Shown here in pieces: positions 1 to 11,345 of a stretch of 64,000 bases of DNA (its first letter is position 1; each line of letters starts with the position of its first letter). The notes below the pieces were generated by a model. That model was not told the origin of the DNA, ran no database searches, and saw nothing but the letters and a program-made list of their open reading frames with translations. The position numbers and the translations under genes are program-made. The stretch lies in contig CM040121.1 in NCBI GenBank assembly GCA_022559845.1, positions 509,248,566 through 509,312,565 of the forward strand, in the 5' to 3' direction. The DNA comes from Amorphophallus konjac. Taxonomy: Eukaryota > Streptophyta > Magnoliopsida > Alismatales > Araceae.

Positions 1-273
1 TCATATACTAATTAATCCACTAAGGTCCTACAAGAGGAATTTAAAAATTGTCCTGCATCATTTGACAACTTGGTTGCTCATGTGCTTGATTCTCTTCTTA
101 TCTCTCCTCCCCATTGGATGCTTGTTTGTCTGAGGTTGCTTTACTTAGGATTGTTTGCCCTAGTCTTAGTTGTTTAGTGTATGTGGGGTTGTTTCTTTCC
201 TTCAGGATCACCTCCTAGGGTCAGTTCTCATTTCCATTCATACTTCAATCCTTTGTTTGATTCATCATCTCCT
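1..273 (+). other. T1 leader upstream of gag
   Basis: Non-coding leader before the gag start. The gag frame is open from an ATG at 181, but the better start is the ATG at 274, where a typical acidic and Pro/Ser-rich gag N-terminus begins. A pyrimidine tract ending in CAG near 205 resembles a 3' splice site, so a spliced leader is possible. No LTR or primer site is visible; they must lie to the left. Confidence 0.4.
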
Positions 274-3105
274 ATGTCGTCATACGACTTCTCCCAGTCC
301 CACGAGGACTCCCTTCCTCGCGGCCTTCTTGAGGACCCGCCTAGGGTCACCCATATGCAGGGAGGAGAGGGGACTGCCCCTCCGCTCCCGACCATTCTTG
401 GTGAAGATTCCCAACCCTCCCTTTCAAATCCATCCAGTCAGAATTTGGCCAATCAAGTTCTCAATATGATGGCCCAGCTGGACCCTACCCAGCTCTATCT
501 CATCCGGAAAGCCTTGCAGGGGGCCGACGCCCCGACTTCAGCTCCTTCTCGTGGCATGAACGCTGCTGCCACCACATCTTTTGCTCCTGGGACCACCTCT
601 GTGGCCCCCATTGACCTTACTCCTACTCGTCCTCAAATTCCTCGGTACTCCAGCATGGAAATGGGCCAGGCTTCCACCTCGGCCCATCAGCCGCTCGATA
701 AGGGGAAGTCTCAAATCCCCTCTGTTCCATATCTTGATCCATATATCACTGTTTCTCCATTGCCGCAGGCCCTTGTAGCCCCGGCAGACTTCACTCGGTT
801 GCAACTAGGGGCCGCCTAGCTGGCTCATGCGGATGTGGGCCCTTCCCTGGCCCATTATCCATCTTACGGGCTGCCCCCTCAGTCAGCTTTTCCTTCGGTT
901 ACATATCCAGGTACTGCTCCTCCAGCTCCTTCTCCTCCATCCCGAGAATGGGAGATTCTTGATAAATGGGCTGCTATGCAGCAACAAATTGACCTCCTCC
1001 ACAAGCGGGTTGGCCCGCAATCTTTGGCTGACGTCCCTATTCCTAACTTCAGGGACATTCGTTTTCCTCCTCAATCCGAGCTCCCCGTGTACCGGAAATA
1101 TGACGGGAATGGCAACCCGTTCATTCATGTTCGAGAGTTCCTTTATGAGTCAGCACAGTTCCAGCATGATGATCGCCTGATGGCTTACTTGTTCCGCTGA
1201 TCATTGGAAGGGGTCGCCCTGGAATGGTTCTATACTTTGCCTATGGAGGAGGCCGAGAATTTCAAGACAGTTAAGGAAAGGTTCATCTAGAGATTCCAAG
1301 ATCGGGTCGGTCCCGAGTATTCCTTCACCGACCTGGTAGCAGAAAAGATGAAGCAGGAAGAGGACTTTGCAACCTATGCAGATCGATGGAGGCAGATGGC
1401 CTCACGTGTGCCCGGGTAAATCCCGGAAGAGGAGAAAGTAAAGTTGTTGATCTCCAATGCCACACCAACATTCAGAAATATTTTGGCAATGAATGACATC
1501 TCGAATATGCACCAGTTATATAGTAGAGCTCGGTTCATACAAACCCGGTTCAAAGACTCCCCTATTCACTCACTATTTGAGGCCCAGAAACCCAAAACTG
1601 CCAGAAAATCCCAAGGCCCCGTCACTGAGGGAGTACAGATCAATGAGCAGGTCCAGGCTGCTCAGTTTCCCCACCAAGCCGCTCCACCTCGCTTCACGCA
1701 GCCTCCACGCAACCCCTAGTTCATCGCTCCACAAGTTCCCCAACCCATCTTCCAGGTTCCTCAGCACCCGCAACCACCACCACCCCAACAGCCTTAGCGG
1801 CCGCCACAGTATAACAATGTTCCTCCACCTGCCGCTTATGGACCTGCTCGACCGAGCCCAAAGAGGACCCACTACCCTCCTCTTCCTAAGACTTTGCCTG
1901 ATATTTTCTTTGCTTTGATGTATACTGGTGATATTCAATTGCCTCCGGAGCGTCAAAATTGGAATCCGGCCGCCAATCAGTCCCGATATTGCATATATCA
2001 TCGGCAGCCCGGGCACACAATAGAGCGGTGCTATCAGTTTTGAGACCTGGTGTATGACTTACACGAGGGCCAGAGGACAGATTGGGCCCAGATGCACCAG
2101 CTGATCAAAGACATCAAGTAGAGCCAAAGACAAGTCAGGCCGCAGCAGGCGGCACCTCAACAACAACAGCAACAGCAACCCCCACCGCAACAGCAACCCC
2201 AGCAACAGCAGCAGCAGCAGGACCTTGGGATCCATCAGAATGCCATGCCAGTCCATCAACCCGCTCCTCAGCAACAACAACAACAGCCGCCGGCACCAGC
2301 CCAGGTAAACATTGTTCAGCACCCAGCTCCCAACGCTGGGTGGACTTTTGATGATGAAACCCCCGCACACATGTTGGCCTTCCACCACAGCCATTCCCCC
2401 GCACTTGCTATCCCTACCATTCTCAGTCCCGCCGTCCTCACCACCATTCCACCTATTATTCCCTCCGCATCGCCCATCAGGCCCACCGCATTCCCCTCCA
2501 CACCACCAGTCCTTTCGCCACCACCCACCATACCCTCCATCATCACCCCTCCGCTTAACCCTTCGCCCATCTCCCCTTCACCAGGGCCCATTAGACCAAC
2601 TTCCGCCATCCTCACCCCCATTTCTACGCCTTCCACCTACCCCACCGGGCCAAGCGGGGGTCCATCTCAGGCCGTGCCGGCACCACATTGCGCCCTTCGG
2701 AGCGGGCGTCCCTTTCAAAGAGTTTTTCCTTCCTCTGGTGCGTTTGCACCCAACCTCCAAGTTCCCTCCCCTACAGTGGAAACAGAAGAAGTAGATCCCG
2801 TGCCAGGCACGAAGTATGACCTATTGCAGCACTTGGACCGGATGCCGGCCAAGATTTCAGTTTTGGAATTGATCAAAAGGTCGCCGCTACACCAGGATGC
2901 TTTGAGAACTTTTCTACATAAGGTTATGGTGAGCGAGGACATGGCAGTAGATAGCTTGCCGACGGTGTTGGCAACAATTACAAAGGGGCCTTCTATTTCA
3001 TTCTCTGAGTCAGAGCTAGCGCCCCCTGAGGCACGGCAGATGCCGCTGTGTAGTATCATCTCTTTGAACAAAGTGGCCGTGGAGTCTGCCCTTGTGGACA
3101 CAGGA
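274..3105 (+). pseudogene. gag: T1 gag and start of protease (first part)
   Basis: One reading frame runs from 274 to the insertion at 3106 with no frameshift, but with eight in-frame stops: 817 TAG, 1198 TGA, 1288 TAG, 1417 TAA, 1717 TAG, 1795 TAG, 2041 TGA and 2119 TAG. Order: a Pro/Ser-rich N-terminus; a retrotransposon gag domain at about 960-1560; a zinc-knuckle-like C-x2-H-x4-H-x4-C (CIYHRQPGHTIERC) near 2000-2035; a Gln/Pro-rich stretch at 2140-2300; a Pro-rich linker; and a conserved pre-protease segment (2800-3080) ending in the aspartyl protease triplet VDTG at 3094-3105. The insertion falls directly after the Gly of DTG. Gag would form the particle and bind RNA; protease would process Gag-Pol. 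Every stop fits C-to-T change of CAG, CAA or CGA. Non-functional as it stands. Confidence 0.85.
3101..3105. repeat. Target-site duplication of the solo LTR (left; right copy 6220-6224)
   Basis: CAGGA occurs immediately before the TG of the inserted LTR and again directly after its terminal CA (6220-6224). Dropping one copy and the insert puts the protease frame back in register. Confidence 0.93.
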
Positions 3106-6100
3106 TGTAATACCCCGGTTTTAAAAATCTAAAATTTAATTGAAATAATTGAATTTTCAATTGAGATAAATGAATTTCAGAATTTAATATTTAATATTTA
3201 ATTCCTTAGTAAATAGAACTAGTGAAATTTCGACTACCTTATAAAAATCTGGAAAAATGGTAAAATGGTAAAGAATGATTTATGTAACAACTTTGTCTTC
3301 TGTGTTCGACCCAATAAAAATCCGTAATGAGGTCTAATTAGTGGATTAAGCCTAAAAGTGCACACTTATCTAATCTTAACTTAAAACGTGAAATTAGAGC
3401 TTAATACTCAACCTAATGACCCCAAATTCTTTTAGAAATTTAATTAGAACTTATTTGAATTTATTAGAAATTATTTGTATTTATTTGAATTAATGGAAAT
3501 TTATTCAAAATTAATTAGATTAATTCTTTAATAAATAGAATAAGTCACATTTCGACTATTTTATAAAAATCCATAAAAATAATATTCTTGTGTAATCCAT
3601 TTCGTTTAACAATTTTGTCTTCTACGACTAAGCCTAATAAAATCATTAACTAGGCATAATCTGTGGGTTAAGTCCAATTTTCACACCTACCTAACCCAAA
3701 TTCGTGTTCATTGTTAACCTCATCTTAAAACATCAAATTAGAGCTTAATACTCAACCAAATGAGCTCAAATCAGAGGAAAATGAAAGGCCACAATCTAAG
3801 GATCAATAACCCTCTATCAATCGAACCAAAACCTAACCCTAGCACATGATGGCGGTCGAGTTTTGGAGTGGTCAACCTTGGCGGTGCCGTTTTCCAACAC
3901 CACCTTGCGTGATCGATTTATCCCAGCTCCGAAGTCTCCAGAAGCTCTATGAGCTATTAAAATAAAACTCTACATGTCTATTTTCATTTGGTAGCTGTGG
4001 TGTTCGCAGAGGTTTCAGATCTAAAGAGATCTCGAGAGTTTAGTGGCGATGTGTCGGTGTTCATTCTTCCTCCTTTCTTCTTTGATTGAGGTAGGTTCTC
4101 TCAAGCTCAAACTGTAAGTAATATATCAAATTGATCAGCATCGAAGTAGCTTTCTTTTGATGTAAAAAGTCCCAAATTTTATTGAGCATGTTTAGAGAAT
4201 TTTGGATCGAAGTAAGAGCATGTTTAGGCTTGATTTATGGTATGTTCTTCAAGTAGAAGCATGATTTTCGGGCTATTTTTGAGTTGCATATGTTGATCCC
4301 CATATAGCATATCATTCATGGATGGAATCAGCATCGAAGTAGCTTTCTTTTGATATAAGAAGCCCCAAATTTCGTTGTATATATTGAGAGAACCATATGA
4401 TTTAGTAGAAGCATGTCAAGAACTAGGTTTTCATGTGTTCATCATAGATAGGTCGTGATTCAATTGATTTTTGTTGAAATTCATGTTTCAAAACTCTTGT
4501 TTTATGACCCTAGTATGTATATTAAAAACCCTAGAGCATGTGGTTAAGATCCCAACCCATTTAGACCCCAAATGGCTGAGTTCTTGCGTTTTCCGGAAGC
4601 CACGTTCAGTTCTGGAAGTGCAGGGGTCGACCCATGGGGTCGACCCATGTTGCCCAGTGTGGGGTCGACCCAATGGGTCGACCCATCACCCAGGCAGGCT
4701 CCTGGAGTTCCAGGGGTCGACCCAATGGGTCGACCCACGTGCTATTTGACCCGAAAATGTTGGTTTTTGAACCGAGGATCGATCCGGATCATTAGGGGAT
4801 CGACCCATTCAACTTAGCCCAATTGAAAACTATATTTTTGATGATCTAATGACCTATTCATGTACCCCTTTGATTTCAATTAACATTGGTCCCTACATGC
4901 AAACATAGTGTAAAAACATGTCGTTTATCATCTTCATTTCAACGTATACAATGGTTAAATAGAAACCCACATAATTAGTGGTTAATTGTGTAACTAGATT
5001 TTTGTTAATGTATGCTATTTCATTCCTGTACGAGCTTGTTCTTTATCTCATCATCTTGAATCCACTTTTTGGCAATTGGCTAAATGCAAATGATAATAGA
5101 TAATCTTTGATATATTAACTTGGTAATTAGGATTAAATTGATTATTAAGTTGATGTTTTAGTCATTATTACCCTAGTAGAATGGATTGCTTACACACCTG
5201 AATGGTACACTGTCAGCCGTTCTTTGTTGACCTCGTGGACTAAGTTTTGGTCCAATTTTTAAAATGCGGCCCAAAGTGACCGTATAACCGAGTTTTTGTT
5301 TTAGTGAATCCAAGGATAAGTTAGTCCTTAAATCTCATGCTTGTGACAGAAATTCCTCGGATTAATTGGCCATTTAACTTGACTGAATGTCTATACAATC
5401 GTGGGATCTTGTATCTAATAAATCGATGCCAACGCACCATAGGGGCCCGGTCTGGTCCTGGGGAGAGCGCCCGAAAGTTAGTGAGCCCATGGGATGTTAA
5501 TGACATGGTGAGGCATTGCACCGAGTGCATGACTAACTTGTTACGTCTATGACATGATGAAAATCTCTTGTTACTCTTGTTACTTGATCATGCTTGAAAT
5601 GATGTTTAAAATACTTGCTTGTTGGCCAATTCCCTATTACTATCTCCTGTTGAAAATTCTTGTACTTGTTATCTTGTTATCTCTTGTCATCATTATATTT
5701 CTTGACCCTGTAAGATCTTTGTATTACGCTGTTTTATTGCATCATCTTTTATTTCCTTTATTTAACATGGCATATGAAAAATGTAATTTACTTGTTAATC
5801 ACTTAAACTATGCCTGATGATAGAGTATAATTCCTACTGAGCTTCTTGCTCACCCCTACTTCCAATCCTTTTCAGGTAATGCGGTAAACGGTACGTTGCA
5901 AATGGGAATCGGATCAGTGTGATCGACTGAACTCGGAACCTAGAGTTTGGAGTCTGTCTTTTTACCTTCTTGAGTCTAGCTAGTGTCGTGAGTCAGGTTA
6001 TTTCTTTTTTGTTATTTCCTCCTTTAATTGAATCCTATATTGTAAGAGTGGGTCAAAATTATACTTTTAAATATTAATAAGAGCTCGTATTTTTAATACG

Positions 6101-6219
6101 TGTGTTTATGGCCTCCTTGTGTTTAATTGTGGTTGTTTATCTTCCGCTCTTGTTATAATGACTGTTAACTGCCACGTTCCGAGCATCGCTTCCCGGTGTT
6201 GTCGATTCGGGGCGTGACA
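3106..6219 (+). mobile_element. Solo LTR of a Del/Tekay-type chromovirus, inserted in T1 protease
   Basis: The 3114-bp insert begins TGTAATACCCC and ends GGGGCGTGACA, a start and end typical of Del/Tekay LTRs, and is flanked by a perfect 5-bp duplication (CAGGA). It has no primer site, coding domain or second LTR, so it is a solo LTR left by recombination between the two LTRs of a full element. It is A/T-rich, with a palindrome cluster at 4624-4737. The stretch near 5835-5880, with a Cys/Pro-rich segment and a TTTTCAGGT end, resembles the 3' part of Del LTRs. Short open frames inside it have no recognisable product. Confidence 0.9.
4624..4737. repeat. Cluster of GGGTCGACCCA palindromes
   Basis: Six copies of the palindrome core GGGTCGACCCA lie at 4624, 4637, 4662, 4675, 4714 and 4727. 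Two extend to the perfect 12-base palindrome TGGGTCGACCCA. A degenerate copy follows near 4795. Spacers vary, so this is a motif cluster rather than a simple tandem repeat. Confidence 0.85.
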
Positions 6220-6224
6220 CAGGA

Positions 6225-7418
6225 GCATCGATAAACGTGTGTCCATTAAGTACCCTCCGTGCCTGCAACATTTCAGAGGGTATGCTCAAGCCAGTGCCTA
6301 CCACCATAGCAACATATGACAATTCCAGGCGTGCTTGTCACGGGGTCGTGACTGTCCAGGCCGAGCTAGGGCCTTTGGTTATGGACGTGGAATTTAATGT
6401 ATTGGACATAGACCCAATGTTTAAAGCTATTCTGGGTCGTCCATGGATAAATAGCCTGAACGTCGTGCCCTCGACTGCCCACCAGTGTCTGAAATTCCCA
6501 TTCTAGGGGCGGGTGGTCAAGGTGAAGAGCATTTCCACGGTCCAAAATGTTGATGCGATAGCAGCCAAGATTCTTCCTACATTATGGTCGAGCAATAGGC
6601 CAGCTCTGTCAGTTATGGACTTGAATTATTCATGGGCATATGCGTCACGCAAGCCCGCCACTGCGCCAACAAATGTCAAGATCAAGTCCAAGATGAGAGA
6701 TTCCAAAGGGTGGCACATGATTCTGAAACTGGGCTATCAGTCGGGCCTGGGTCACGGCGCACAATTGCAGGGCCGGACCAACCCCGTCCCTAAAGGTAAA
6801 AAGATGGGCCGCCAAGGCCTTGGCTACCGTGATTCGGTGATGTCGATACTTGGAGACTCCGGGCCGTTAACATGGGACTATCAACAGTATTTTGTGAAAG
6901 GCCCATTGCAGCCCGGCACTTTGAAGAAGCCGCCACCCTGCCCTGTGAGGGTTGATGATGCCTGTGATGATGCTGACCCACCACCGCCGCTGAAGGGGTT
7001 GGTGGGTGATGTGGAAGATTTTGCTGGTTGTTTTGAAAAGTTGTTCAGTGAAAGAGAAGGCCGTCCGAAGAAGAAGGAGACGCAGCTGGTGAAGCGTCCT
7101 CCAATGCAACTGGTCCGCCAGGGGCCACGAGAAGTGGGGGGCTCTATCACTACCCATCCTATGTCCCCATCCCGTCTTGCCTCTTGATTTCAACAATTGG
7201 GGTTTATCCCCCATTCCCCTCCAATCTTGGTCGACCCGTACTTCACTGAGAGACCACCTGAAATTTTATTTGTTCCCTGTGCTTGCGGGCGCTACCCGCC
7301 TATTGATCTTTCAACCTTATTTACTCCTCCTCCCCCCGGTGCTCAACTCCACGAGATGTGGTTTTCTTCCTCTGATCCATTCTTTGATTGCATATTCCCT
7401 GAATTATTTCCCATGTAA
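6225..7418 (+). pseudogene. T1 protease (second part) and G-patch domain
   Basis: This continues the gag frame after the solo LTR. The protease resumes just after DTG with ASINV and reaches the flap-distal ILGRPW motif near 6430-6450, as expected of a retropepsin. In-frame stops are at 6504-6506 (TAG) and 7185-7187 (TGA); the frame ends with TAA at 7416-7418. A G-patch domain lies at about 6690-6840: glycines are spaced as in GYQSGLGHG, then QG, then GRQGLGY. G-patch domains bind nucleic acid and are known next to protease in some retroelements. The C-terminal part is Pro- and Lys-rich. Gag, protease and G-patch thus share one frame, while RT starts in a separate one. Confidence 0.8.
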
Positions 7419-7491
7419 CTCCCTCCTCCTCCATCCTCTTCCTCGTGTTGCGTGATCTCCTCCGACCTCAAAAGAAAATGCCAATTTCAAA

Positions 7492-10400
7492 ATGGAGGTT
7501 TCAGTGGAAGATTACGCTGTGTTCTGCTCAGATTCCCAGGGGTGCGAGACCCCTGTTGCTTTTCCGGTAGATTTCCTATCTCCTAGGTTAGATGTACAGT
7601 GTGCAGAGTCTCCTAGGTTAGATGTACAATGTGCAGAGTCTCCCAGGTTAGTCGAGTCAGTTGGGGTAGGGTCTAGTTCGAGTCTAGTCAGCCCATCCTC
7701 GTTTGCAGCGCACCCTGTGGCGCGTCGTCCTAAATCCATCCCTGATAGGTTTTTGCAAGATTTGGCCGAGAGATGCCATGCCCTCCTTAGGTGCCCGAAG
7801 TTTGTGGAGACCGCGATTGTTTTAGAAGATGATGAGGAATTAGATGGGGTATGGAGCAATGACGGGTTAGGGGTATATGAAATTGTGAATGAGAAGGACC
7901 CAGCTGATGATGAGGAAAGTGATGTGGATGACACTGCTGATTTGTACGCGTAAGGTTTGAAGAGATTTGACAAACCGTCCTCGGTAGTGGATGAACCCAC
8001 TAAGGAAGTTAATCTTGGAACCGAGGAGGACACCAGGCCCATACTTATTTCTGCTAATCTCCCTCCTCGGGTTGAAGAGGAGCTCATCAAGGTTTTGAGG
8101 GAGTATAGCGATTCTTTTGCTTGGTCCTACGAGGACATGCCGGGTCTTGACCCCACATTTGTTGAACATCGATTAATTCTCAAACCAGGGGCAACACCCG
8201 TTAAACAGAAAGCAAGAAGATTCCACCCACAGATGGCCTTAAGAATTAAGGAAGAAGTTGACAAATTGCATAAGGCCAGGTTCATTAGAGTTGTTCTATA
8301 TCCGCAGTGGGTGGCAAACATAGTCATGGTAATGAAAAAGGATGGCAAAATTCAGATTTGTATCGATTTCAGGGACTTAAATAAGGCATGTCCGAAAGAT
8401 GATTTCCCGCTTCCTCACATTGATGTATTGGTAGATAACACAGCTGGGTATGAAGCCCTCTCATTTATGGATGGTTATTCTGGATATAACCAAATCTGTC
8501 TGGCTCCTGAGGATCAAGAGAAGACCTCGTTCACTATGCCCTGGGGCACATACTGCTATGTTGTTATGCCATTTGGATTGAAGAATGCAGGTGCCACTTA
8601 TCAGAGGGCAATGGTGGCTATCTTCCACGATATGATGCATGTCTATTTAGAAGCTTACGTGGATGATATTTTGGTAAAGTCGAGGTCTCAAGAAGAACAC
8701 CCCGCCATTCTAGCCAAAGTGTTGCAAAGGGCTAGGGAATATAAATTAAAGATGAATCCAAAGAAATGCGTGTTCGGAGTTGCATCGGGGAAGTTACTAG
8801 GGTTTATAGTTAGTAAACGGGGGATTCAGATCGATCCGAACAAAGCAAAGGCCGTTATGAAAATGTCACCGCCTAAGAAAATCACTGAACTTTGAGGTTT
8901 AATTGGGCGTTTACAATTCATCAGGAGATTCATATCTCAACACTCGCAGAGATGCCGCCCATTCTATGAATTGGTAAAGACGGGCGCAAAGTTTGAATGG
9001 AATGAACAATGCCAAAAGGCCTATAAGGAGCTGAAGGTTTATCTTTCTAATCCCCCGGTTCTACAACCACCCGTCTCGGGGAAACCCCTGATTCTATACA
9101 TTTCTGTGATTGAGGACTCCCTAGGAGCTGTCCTGGCTCAGGTAGATGACGAAGGAAGGGAAAGGGCGGCATACTATCTTTCGAGGTTGTTTAATCCCGC
9201 TGAATCTAAGTATACTATCATGGAGAAGACCTGCGCAGCGCTAGTGTGGGTAGCTCAGAAGCTCAAACATTATTTTCTTGCCCACGAGGTTAGGCTGATC
9301 TCTAGAATGGACCCCATTCATTATCTTTTAGAAAAACCTATCCTTTCTAGCCGATTAGCTCACTGGCAGAGCTTTCTTTCCCAATTCGACATCACCTTCA
9401 TCGTCCAGAAAGCGATCAAGGGATACGCCATTGCTGAGCATCTCGCTCATTCTCCCATTCCTCGCACTGATTCAATCTAGGACGAGTTCCCTGATGAACA
9501 CTTGGCAGTAATCACTCATCTTCCTTTTTGGTCTCTCCATTTTGATGGTGCTCTCAATTCCCAGGGCAGTGGAATTGGCGCCGTTCTCCTTACTCCGGAG
9601 GGGGTAACCATCCCTATCATTTATCAACTCTCATTTCCTTCCACCAATAATATAGCCGAGTATGAGGCTCTCCTTGCCAGTCTGAAGCACGCTTACGTCA
9701 TGGGCACGCGATACCTTAACATCATAGGAGACTCTCAGTTGGTGCTACGTCAAGTTCTGTCAACTTACCGCACCCGTGACCCTAAGCTTAAGCCCTATCA
9801 AGATCTGGTCACGCTCTTAGCTAGGCAATTCCGGAAGCTTATATTCACACTCCTCATTCTCAGAACATTTTGGATGATGCCCTTGCATCACTAGCTTCTT
9901 CTCTTTCATTTCCCCTCAGTCGTGCCACTGAGACCATTCTGGTCCAGCGATTAGACGCTCCCTCTCTTCAGGATCCCTGGTTCGATAACCTTAGGAAATC
10001 TGTAGAAAGGAAGGCAGAAAGGGAAGAGGTGAAGGAAGTCTCATTAACTGAGCTTGAGGAGATCATAGAAGAAGAAGAGCTGCCGTGGTATTATGAGATT
10101 GAGCAGTATTGTAGGGATGGTTCATTTTCAGAGACTGCAAATGTCGTACAGCGAAAGGCCATTAGAAGAGTCGCCGCCAGATACACGATTGTTGCTGGAG
10201 AATTGTATAGGCGAGCTCTCAATGGAGTTCTAATGAGGTGTCTAGATGACGATGAGGCTTGGAAGGTGGTAGAAGCAGCTCACTCTAGTGAGTGTGGAGG
10301 GCACGTTAATGGGTAGGCGTTGGTGAAGAAGATTCTTAGACAGGGCTATTACTGGCCAACCCTAGAAGAAGATTGTTCCACCTATGTCCGTAGGTGTCTT

Positions 10401-11345
10401 CAATGCCAGCTCCATGCTGACAAGATCCATGCTCCTGCTTCTTCTCTCCATCCTCTCTCTGCTCCTTGGCCATTTTCCATGTGGGCCTTTGATATCATCG
10501 GACCTCTCGGTGACCCAAATTTCACAGTCAAACAGAAGTCCTTCATCCTAATGGGTACGGAGTACTTCACCATGTGGGCGAAAGCTGAAGCCTATGCAGA
10601 AATTAAAGCCACCACAGTATGCCGCTTCATCATGAAGAATATTATCTCGCGGTTTGGAGTGCCAAGTGATATCGTCACCGACAACGGGCCTCAATTTGTT
10701 TCTCAAGAACTCTGGGACCTCTGTAAGAAGTTTAATATATCATTGCATCATTCATCACCATACTACCCCCAAGGTAATGGCCAGGCTGAGGCCACGAACA
10801 AAACCCTTCTTAAAATAATCAAGAAAACATGCGAGTCTCAAAAATTTGCTGATTGGGCCGATAAATTGGTAGAAGCTCTATGGGCTTATCACACCTCCGT
10901 CCGTACTCCCACGGGGCAAACTCCTTTTGCTCTCACCTATGGGATGGAGGCGGTACTCCCGTACGAGATCCTGATCCCTTCCCTAAGGGTGCAGCTGGAC
11001 AAAGAACTTAATCTCGACGAGCGTCGGGAGGCGTTGCTAGTCCAACTGGAACTCTTAGATGAGAAGAGACTTAACGCGGCCAATCATGTTTCAGTTTATC
11101 AAAAGCATGTCTCGAGGTATTTTTAAAAGAAGGTTATCGAACGAAAATTCCAAGTGGGTAATATGGTTTTGAAACATAAATTTATCAAGTCAGCATGTCC
11201 CAGGTCTAAGCTGCAACCTAACTGAGAAGGGCCGTTTGTAATTAAGGAAGTCTATCCGGGTAATGCGTATCGCTTAATCAACGCGGAGGGCGAAGAATTA
11301 CCAAATCCGTGGAATGGGCTATATTTAAAACGCTTTTATCCATAG
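7492..11345 (+). pseudogene. pol: T1 pol: reverse transcriptase, RNase H, archaeal RNase H, integrase
   Basis: A new frame opens with ATG at 7492, 73 bases after the previous stop. RT spans about 8090-8900 and has the YVDD active site at 8656-8667. The Ty3-type RNase H follows at about 8970-9460. A second RNase H (FDGALN, NIAEYEALL and GDSQLV blocks, 9535-9770) is the archaeal type that marks Tat elements. Integrase runs from about 10270 to 11345, with an HHCC-type zinc region near 10275-10410 and the catalytic acidic residues in AFDIIG, TDNGPQF and GQAEATN. Defects: stops at 7951, 8893, 9478, 10314, 11124 and 11223, and a frameshift near 9845-9870. The acidic N-terminal region contains a 30-base direct repeat (7581-7650). 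Not functional. Confidence 0.92.

Noticed and set aside
2059..2404. Leu/Val-rich minus-strand open frames opposite T1 gag
   Set aside because: They are the antisense shadow of the CAG/CAA-rich Gln stretch of gag.
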